From DAOSWM01 sp035380045 (GTDB lineage Bacteria > Bacteroidota > Bacteroidia > Bacteroidales > Tenuifilaceae), in assembly GCA_035380045.1 (NCBI GenBank), contig DAOSWM010000022.1, forward strand, positions 1 to 44,949: a stretch of DNA of 44,949 nucleotides. Direction: 5' to 3'. Below are positions 41,601 to 44,949 of the stretch, piece by piece. The notes below the pieces were generated by a model. The model searched no databases. It worked only from the letters and a program-made list of their open reading frames with translations, and was not told the origin of the DNA. The translations under genes were made by a program, and so were the position numbers. Every line of letters begins with the position of its first letter. Position 1 is the stretch's first letter.

Positions 41601-41742
41601 GCGATGGAAGTTCCATCTCGGGCATCACATCGAGCGGGAGGCGGGTAAGCGAAACGAGCCCGAAAAGTAGCACCGCCATGAAAAGCATGGCAATGGCAAC
41701 CGGACGTTTTACTGATATTTTTGGAAGTATCATTTTAACCAA
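38644..41742 (-). CDS. RND efflux pump, inner-membrane transporter (HAE1/AcrB family)
   Basis: The pump exports hydrophobic or amphiphilic compounds by proton antiport in a tripartite complex with the adaptor and TolC encoded upstream. The 1032-residue protein has the usual two-fold plan. TM1 near 15-33 is followed by a large periplasmic loop (PGASAIEVEQQVTRKLE), TM2-6, and a second half with TM7 and a further periplasmic loop. TM4 has GMVVDNAIVVLENI with D402-N403, so only one of the two Asp residues of AcrB is present, a common variant. Substrate cannot be read; the HAE1 group includes drug pumps. It is the last gene of the operon, with a 2-bp gap after the adaptor. Confidence 0.95.
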   Translation of the reverse strand: MVKMILPKISVKRPVAIAMLFMAVLLFGLVSLTRLPLDVMPEMELPSLTVITIYPGASAIEVEQQVTRKLESILGATEGLKEISSQSKENVSFISLQFDWGTDINASTNSARDLMELVRKDLPSGATNPVIYKINSSLLPVLIYGVTAQESFNGLDRIIEDQVAGQLRKLPGVGSVVVLATPKREIKVEVDPQKLKAYDIAINQISTILQAENITIPGGNIMIGENDFAIRIPGDIEEIKQLEDIALINFNNKVIRLKDVATITDGYRESDEHSRSMHGKGVGIMVQRQTGENTLAVTRAVRKKLKEIQKTLPADVSIDEVMNSDELIVESIKNLSKSLWYALIFVVIIVFAFLREWRLSFIVFLTIPFSLITAFILMFALGWTINIFSLMSLIIAMGMVVDNAIVVLENITQHIEKGLKPIEAAVVGTSEMGQAITASTLTTLMVFIPMIFMGGIVGVMFKQLAILTSVTMIASLFAALTLTPMASSLLLAKRKKQAEQKHFLIYRLSEKFFVFLEEIYRKTLVWAVRHKTFSLMATLAVLVVSLWVGKGLGTDYIPEFDAGDLVVVIETEIGSTAAKTDSIAQIVMDIVKREVPELTPGSLSAISGQSEDGVLTSVGFREGKNLSTILGHLTLPNERSRSAKQIAHDLRPHLSQIPEIVNFNIIGGSIISQAVTGNVKPIEYHISGGNYEQLNAIADSLTANLQKSSNFIDVVNTVDKGKLEIQVKIDRQKASAMGLNSAMIGLQVRQSIYGADAGAIKEEGNDFSILVKYGPEYVNDIEKIKNISLTNLFGQQIPLGSVADIVLGTGSLQIDRLSQERVVKVMAELNRVSLGEAQKEAQAILDAAEIPSGVDVTLSGQTAQQGQSFSDLYLIFFLGIALVYMVMAGQFESFRDPFIIMFAVPLTFIGVIWAFKLTGITLSVTTFVGVIMLLGIVVNNGIVLVDYTNQLRKRGMEVYAAIQESGRSRLRPVLMTSLTTILGMLPLALSNGMGREAYQPLGITMIGGLLVSTFITLLVVPTVYATFHKNKA

Positions 41743-41744
41743 TT

Positions 41745-42785
41745 TTATTTTCTAACAACCTCAACTTCTTGCCCTTCCGAAACGCGAAATTTTCCATCGG
41801 CAATAAGTTCTGCATTATTTTCTAATCCGCTAACGGCAACCAAATCGCCATCGGAGTAAATTCGTTTTACAACGGTTTTATAAACAGCATTTTCCTTTAC
41901 TACCCAAACAAAATCCTCGGCGGTTCCGGGTAACCTAAAAATGGTTTTGAAAGGAATAAAAACAGCTTTTTGCTCTGGCAAATTGATGGTTACCCTTGCA
42001 AACATGCCTGGTTTAAGATCCCCGTTGGGGTTGGAAATTTTCACCTCTGCAGGAGAAGTTCGGGTTAGCGTAGTAAGCATGGGTTTAATGCTACTTATTT
42101 CCCCCGAAAAAGTTTTTTTGGGGTAAGCGTCTATTTCGATATCGGCATTATAACCAGCCTTTACAATTGCCAAATCTTTCTCGTTCAGGTCGAATTTTAT
42201 GGTAACCAGATCGAGCTGCATAAGCCGAACAATTCCTGAGCGCATTGAGTATCCGGGATCGAGACCAGGATTGATAAAGTAAACCTCGCCTTCCTCCATC
42301 ATTCGCTCAACTATTGTTCCCGAGAAGGGAGCGTAAACCTGCGTGTTTTTTCGTACCATTTGCGTTTTTGCCTCGGAGGCTTCGAACTTGGCTTTTACAT
42401 GGTCGTACTCCATTTCGCTGATGCTTCCCTTCTCGCGCAAACGCGAAACACGTTCGTAATCCTTTTTTAGCGCCTGATACTCAATTTCGGCCTGGGTGAG
42501 CATCTCATCGGAAAGTTCTACGATTAAATCACCCTTCTTAACCGTTTGTCCTTCCTCAAAGAAAATTCTTTCAACCTTTCCGGGAAGTGCTGCGCCGAGA
42601 TTCGCCTCGCGGTTGGCAAAAACGGTGCCTGTGAAAACCATTGTTGGAGTGTAGCTTCGTTCTTCTGCCTTTACAGTAATTACCTTAACGGTTTCAGCTT
42701 CGGTAACGGTTTCTTCCTGCTTTGAACCGCAGGAGTAAAGAACGAGAGCCGAGATAGCCAGAAGGTGTAATTTGTTAAATTTCAT
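41745..42785 (-). CDS. RND efflux periplasmic adaptor (HlyD/AcrA family), lipoprotein
   Basis: The adaptor bridges the RND pump and TolC across the periplasm. From the ATG at 42785 it has 346 residues with a lipoprotein signal (VLYSCGSKQEE, Cys19). It then has the first half of a lipoyl domain (FANREANLGAALPGKVERIF) and an alpha-helical hairpin (about 95-135). The second lipoyl half (YAPFSGTIVERMMEEGEVY) and beta-barrel and membrane-proximal domains complete the MFP layout. An upstream start would run into the tolC gene and hide the signal peptide, so I reject it. It begins 34 bp after the TolC stop. Confidence 0.93.
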   Translation of the reverse strand: MKFNKLHLLAISALVLYSCGSKQEETVTEAETVKVITVKAEERSYTPTMVFTGTVFANREANLGAALPGKVERIFFEEGQTVKKGDLIVELSDEMLTQAEIEYQALKKDYERVSRLREKGSISEMEYDHVKAKFEASEAKTQMVRKNTQVYAPFSGTIVERMMEEGEVYFINPGLDPGYSMRSGIVRLMQLDLVTIKFDLNEKDLAIVKAGYNADIEIDAYPKKTFSGEISSIKPMLTTLTRTSPAEVKISNPNGDLKPGMFARVTINLPEQKAVFIPFKTIFRLPGTAEDFVWVVKENAVYKTVVKRIYSDGDLVAVSGLENNAELIADGKFRVSEGQEVEVVRK

Positions 42786-42819
42786 ATTGTTGTGTTTTTT
42801 CAGTTTGGCGAAAATAGTT

Positions 42820-44274
42820 CTAGAAGCTTCCTGCCACTTTTTGCAGGTTAACAATGCTAAGCTGGTTCTCCATGCGGGCATCAATTAGCTCGCTTAACGC
42901 ATCGTGCCACATGGCTTGCGCTTCGAGTATGTCGGTGGTTTTAACCATTCCCTCGTTGAACGAATCGGTAGTAACCTTGAGGTTCTCCTCGGCAAGTTTT
43001 AAGTTCTCCTCGGCCATTATAACTTTCTTGGCGGTTTCACTTGCTAAGAATATTGCCTGCTGAACCTGAAGGGAAATCATCTCCTTCGCTTCCTGCAATT
43101 TCAGCTCAGCAACTTTCTGTTCGTGCCTTGCAGCGCTGAGCGTATGTGCCCTGTCGTTCCAGTGGTAAATTGGGATGTTTATGCCAACCCCAACGTTCCA
43201 GTCGCCTCCAAATTCCTCGGCAAATCCATTGTAGGGGTTAGGGTTCATTAGCATGTAGTTTGCAGTTAGCCCAACATTTGGCAGGTATCGCGATTTCATC
43301 ACTTTTACGCTGGAATTCGCAATATTTACCCCCTGACGTAGCGCCTCCAACTCTGCGCGCAGCACGAGAGCGCTATCGGTATAAGCCATTTCGGGTGCTA
43401 GCTGCACGGTTTGGCTCAGGCTATCGGTTAGAACAATGGTTGAACTCAGAGGCAAACCGGTAAGCTGACAAAGCGCCATGCGCGAAAGCGATAATCCATT
43501 CTTTGCTTTCAGAATATTCAGGTTAACCTCGTTGGTTTTTACCTGAACCTTCAGCAGGTCGTTCTTTATTATGATTCCTTCGCTGTAAAGGTTCTCCAAA
43601 TCTGTGGAAAGGTTAACCAGAAGTTGCTGGTACGATTCCACCATCTTCACTTTTTCCTGAAGCGAAACCACCCGCCAGTAGGCTTCCTCAACGCTGTAAA
43701 GCACTTCGCTTTGCTCTACCTTCTTGTTCGAATTGGCAATGTTTTCGCCATACTGACTGATTTTGTAGAGCTCGCGGATTTTACCGCCAACGTAAATTGG
43801 CTGAAACATCGAAACTCCACCAATAAACGTGTTTTTACTTCCGATTTTAAGCTGATCCTTTGGTAGCCACGCATAGTTTTTGAACACCGGATTTCCATCT
43901 TTATCAAGAAGAATTCCTCCGCTTATGGGGTTCATTACAAATGTATTGGCCGGGTCGAGGTTCGGGTCGAATTGTCCGGTTTCAGGGTTTATGGTGCTGA
44001 ACGGAATTACCGGAATTATCATATCGTTCTCCAGCAGGCTGAATTGCCTGTTTGTACGAGTGTACATGCCGTTTGCACTGAAGTTCGGGAGGAAGGCTGT
44101 TCTTGCCGATTTCGAAAGATCGTTGGCGGCACCAACATGCTCTGCTGCAATTCGGATTTTGTAGTTGTGCTCCAGCGCCATGCTTTTGCACTCTTCCAGC
44201 GAAAGCGACTGCTGTGCGCCTGCATTGAAAAACCAGAAGAGCGGAACCAGATAGAAAAAGAGTTTGTAGTTCAT
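42820..44274 (-). CDS. TolC-family outer membrane efflux protein
   Basis: This is the outer-membrane channel of the tripartite pump. The 484-residue protein has a signal peptide (about 1-20, ending NAGAQ) and two OEP repeats with long alpha-helical stretches. LSLEECKSMALEHNYKIRIA (about 24-43) starts the first, and the second contains LRAELEALRQGVNIANSSVK and EENLKLAEENLKVTTDSFNEGM. No lipobox is seen, unlike NodT/OprM types. The gene starts 11 bp after the TetR regulator stop and precedes the adaptor, so it is the second gene of a four-gene operon. Confidence 0.93.
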   Translation of the reverse strand: MNYKLFFYLVPLFWFFNAGAQQSLSLEECKSMALEHNYKIRIAAEHVGAANDLSKSARTAFLPNFSANGMYTRTNRQFSLLENDMIIPVIPFSTINPETGQFDPNLDPANTFVMNPISGGILLDKDGNPVFKNYAWLPKDQLKIGSKNTFIGGVSMFQPIYVGGKIRELYKISQYGENIANSNKKVEQSEVLYSVEEAYWRVVSLQEKVKMVESYQQLLVNLSTDLENLYSEGIIIKNDLLKVQVKTNEVNLNILKAKNGLSLSRMALCQLTGLPLSSTIVLTDSLSQTVQLAPEMAYTDSALVLRAELEALRQGVNIANSSVKVMKSRYLPNVGLTANYMLMNPNPYNGFAEEFGGDWNVGVGINIPIYHWNDRAHTLSAARHEQKVAELKLQEAKEMISLQVQQAIFLASETAKKVIMAEENLKLAEENLKVTTDSFNEGMVKTTDILEAQAMWHDALSELIDARMENQLSIVNLQKVAGSF

Positions 44275-44285
44275 TGAAAAAAGTA

Positions 44286-44900
44286 TTACTCGTTTCGAAT
44301 TACTAGGCCGAAGAAAAGGATATCCAGCATATCGTCGATAACCTTTTCCAAATCGTCAGCTTTTGGACTATTTATTAGAACCGGAATTTCAACACCTTTC
44401 ATTGCAGTGATGATTGCTATTGAAGAGAGTTCGGTATCCTTTACCTTAAAAACTCCAGTATCAATCCCTTCCTGAAGGATTCCTTTTACTATACGCACCT
44501 CTTCTTCGTCGAATTTGCTTCGCAATTTTTCGGCAAAGGTTATGTTGGATAGATCGTTGTTTTTGAGAAGCGCATAGTAGTTTACCATATCACTAACCAG
44601 CTTAAGTCGGAGTTTTATTACCTCGCGTAGCTTTTGCATTGAGTTTAGGGAGCTGTGCAAAACCTCTATTATTTTGGTGCGTAACTCGTCGGCTTCCTTA
44701 TCAACCACGGCCTCAAAAATTTCATCCTTACTCTTGAAGTAGTAGTAAATTGAACTTTTCCCTTTGCGCAATGCTTGCGCAATATCATCAACAGTTGTCT
44801 TTTTAAACCCAAATTTTGCAAAAACCTCGGTGGCTTTACAAATAATCATATTACGCATATGATCATATGAATCAATTACATGCTTGTTTTCTTTTATCAT
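44286..44900 (-). CDS. TetR/AcrR-family regulator of the efflux operon
   Basis: The 204-residue protein has an N-terminal TetR DNA-binding domain (about 12-62) with ATEVFAKFGFKKTTVDDIAQ and the helix-turn-helix around GKSSIYYYFKSKDEIFEAVV, then a ligand-binding helical domain. I take the ATG at 44900; an earlier TTG at 44948 would start within the predicted promoter. It opens the operon tetR-tolC-adaptor-RND pump, so it probably represses its own operon until a pump substrate binds. A palindrome overlapping the -7 element just upstream is a natural operator. The window ends 49 bp upstream, so any -33 element is not visible. Confidence 0.92.
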   Translation of the reverse strand: MIKENKHVIDSYDHMRNMIICKATEVFAKFGFKKTTVDDIAQALRKGKSSIYYYFKSKDEIFEAVVDKEADELRTKIIEVLHSSLNSMQKLREVIKLRLKLVSDMVNYYALLKNNDLSNITFAEKLRSKFDEEEVRIVKGILQEGIDTGVFKVKDTELSSIAIITAMKGVEIPVLINSPKADDLEKVIDDMLDILFFGLVIRNE

Positions 44901-44913
44901 TATTTTAGTATTA

Positions 44914-44940
44914 TTCGACCAAATGACTAATTCGGTCCAA
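44914..44940. promoter_or_regulatory. Candidate TetR operator (27-bp palindrome)
   Basis: Arms 44914-44924 (TTCGACCAAAT) and 44930-44940 (ATTCGGTCCAA) are inverted copies matching at 9 of 11 positions with a 5-bp spacer. The site overlaps the -7 element and likely start of the regulator operon, a position suited to repression. Confidence 0.6.
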
Positions 44941-44945
44941 AAGTA
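44938..44945 (-). promoter_or_regulatory. -7 element of the efflux operon
   Basis: TACTTTTG on the minus strand matches TAnnTTTG exactly, 37 bp before the regulator ATG. The -33 region would fall beyond the window edge. Confidence 0.45.
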
Positions 44946-44949
44946 CAAT

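Overview
The window looks like chromosomal DNA of a member of the Bacteroidota, most likely order Bacteroidales. The evidence is an LpxC-FabZ fusion, a type IX secretion sorting domain, several CarboxypepD_reg-type TonB-dependent receptors, an HU-CCDC81/SPOR protein, and upstream sequences matching the Bacteroidota promoter pattern (TTTG about 18-21 bp before TAnnTTTG) rather than the E. coli pattern. No prophage, CRISPR array or intact insertion sequence was seen. Genus cannot be set from the sequence alone.

Layout. 1-4863 (minus strand): translation/transcription operon rimP-nusA-infB, with a strong promoter, a terminator-like hairpin in the leader and a terminator at the left edge. 4864-5319: a gene-free stretch holding a 270-bp imperfect palindrome (foldback element) between two divergent promoters. 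5320-9973: HD-domain phosphohydrolase, then lpxD, lpxC-fabZ and lpxA (early lipid A and fatty acid steps), closed by a terminator. 10051-11379: small membrane protein, ECF sigma factor and a candidate membrane anti-sigma partner. 11384-13370 (minus): HU-CCDC81/SPOR protein and an orphan PstS-like lipoprotein. 13534-14778: waaA (Kdo transferase). 15033-22508: two TonB-dependent receptors, the second coupled to a repeat-containing lipoprotein. 22593-24836 (minus): a T9SS-exported protein with duplicated OB-fold modules around an adhesin domain. 25284-27854: B12-dependent ribonucleotide reductase. 27991-35091 (minus): ABCG-like transporter, lipoprotein, carboxypeptidase-regulatory-domain protein and dnaG. 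35248-37055 (minus): glnS with tRNA-Gln directly behind it. 37188-38586 (plus): small membrane protein, folB, a Cys-rich CWC-type protein and tRNA-Cys. 38644-44900 (minus): TetR regulator, TolC, periplasmic adaptor and RND pump as one efflux operon.

How the parts fit. Much of the window is core machinery (initiation, elongation control, primase, RNR, GlnRS, tRNAs) mixed with envelope building (lpx genes, waaA) and envelope traffic (TonB receptors, T9SS protein, RND pump). The least ordinary items are the foldback element at 4947-5216, the hairpin in the rimP-nusA-infB leader, the surface-protein cluster at 18582-24836 whose OB-folds resemble those of secreted nucleases, and a well-formed palindrome over the efflux-operon promoter. 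I did not find a clearly new multi-gene defence or metabolic system. The surface cluster is the best candidate for an under-described function.
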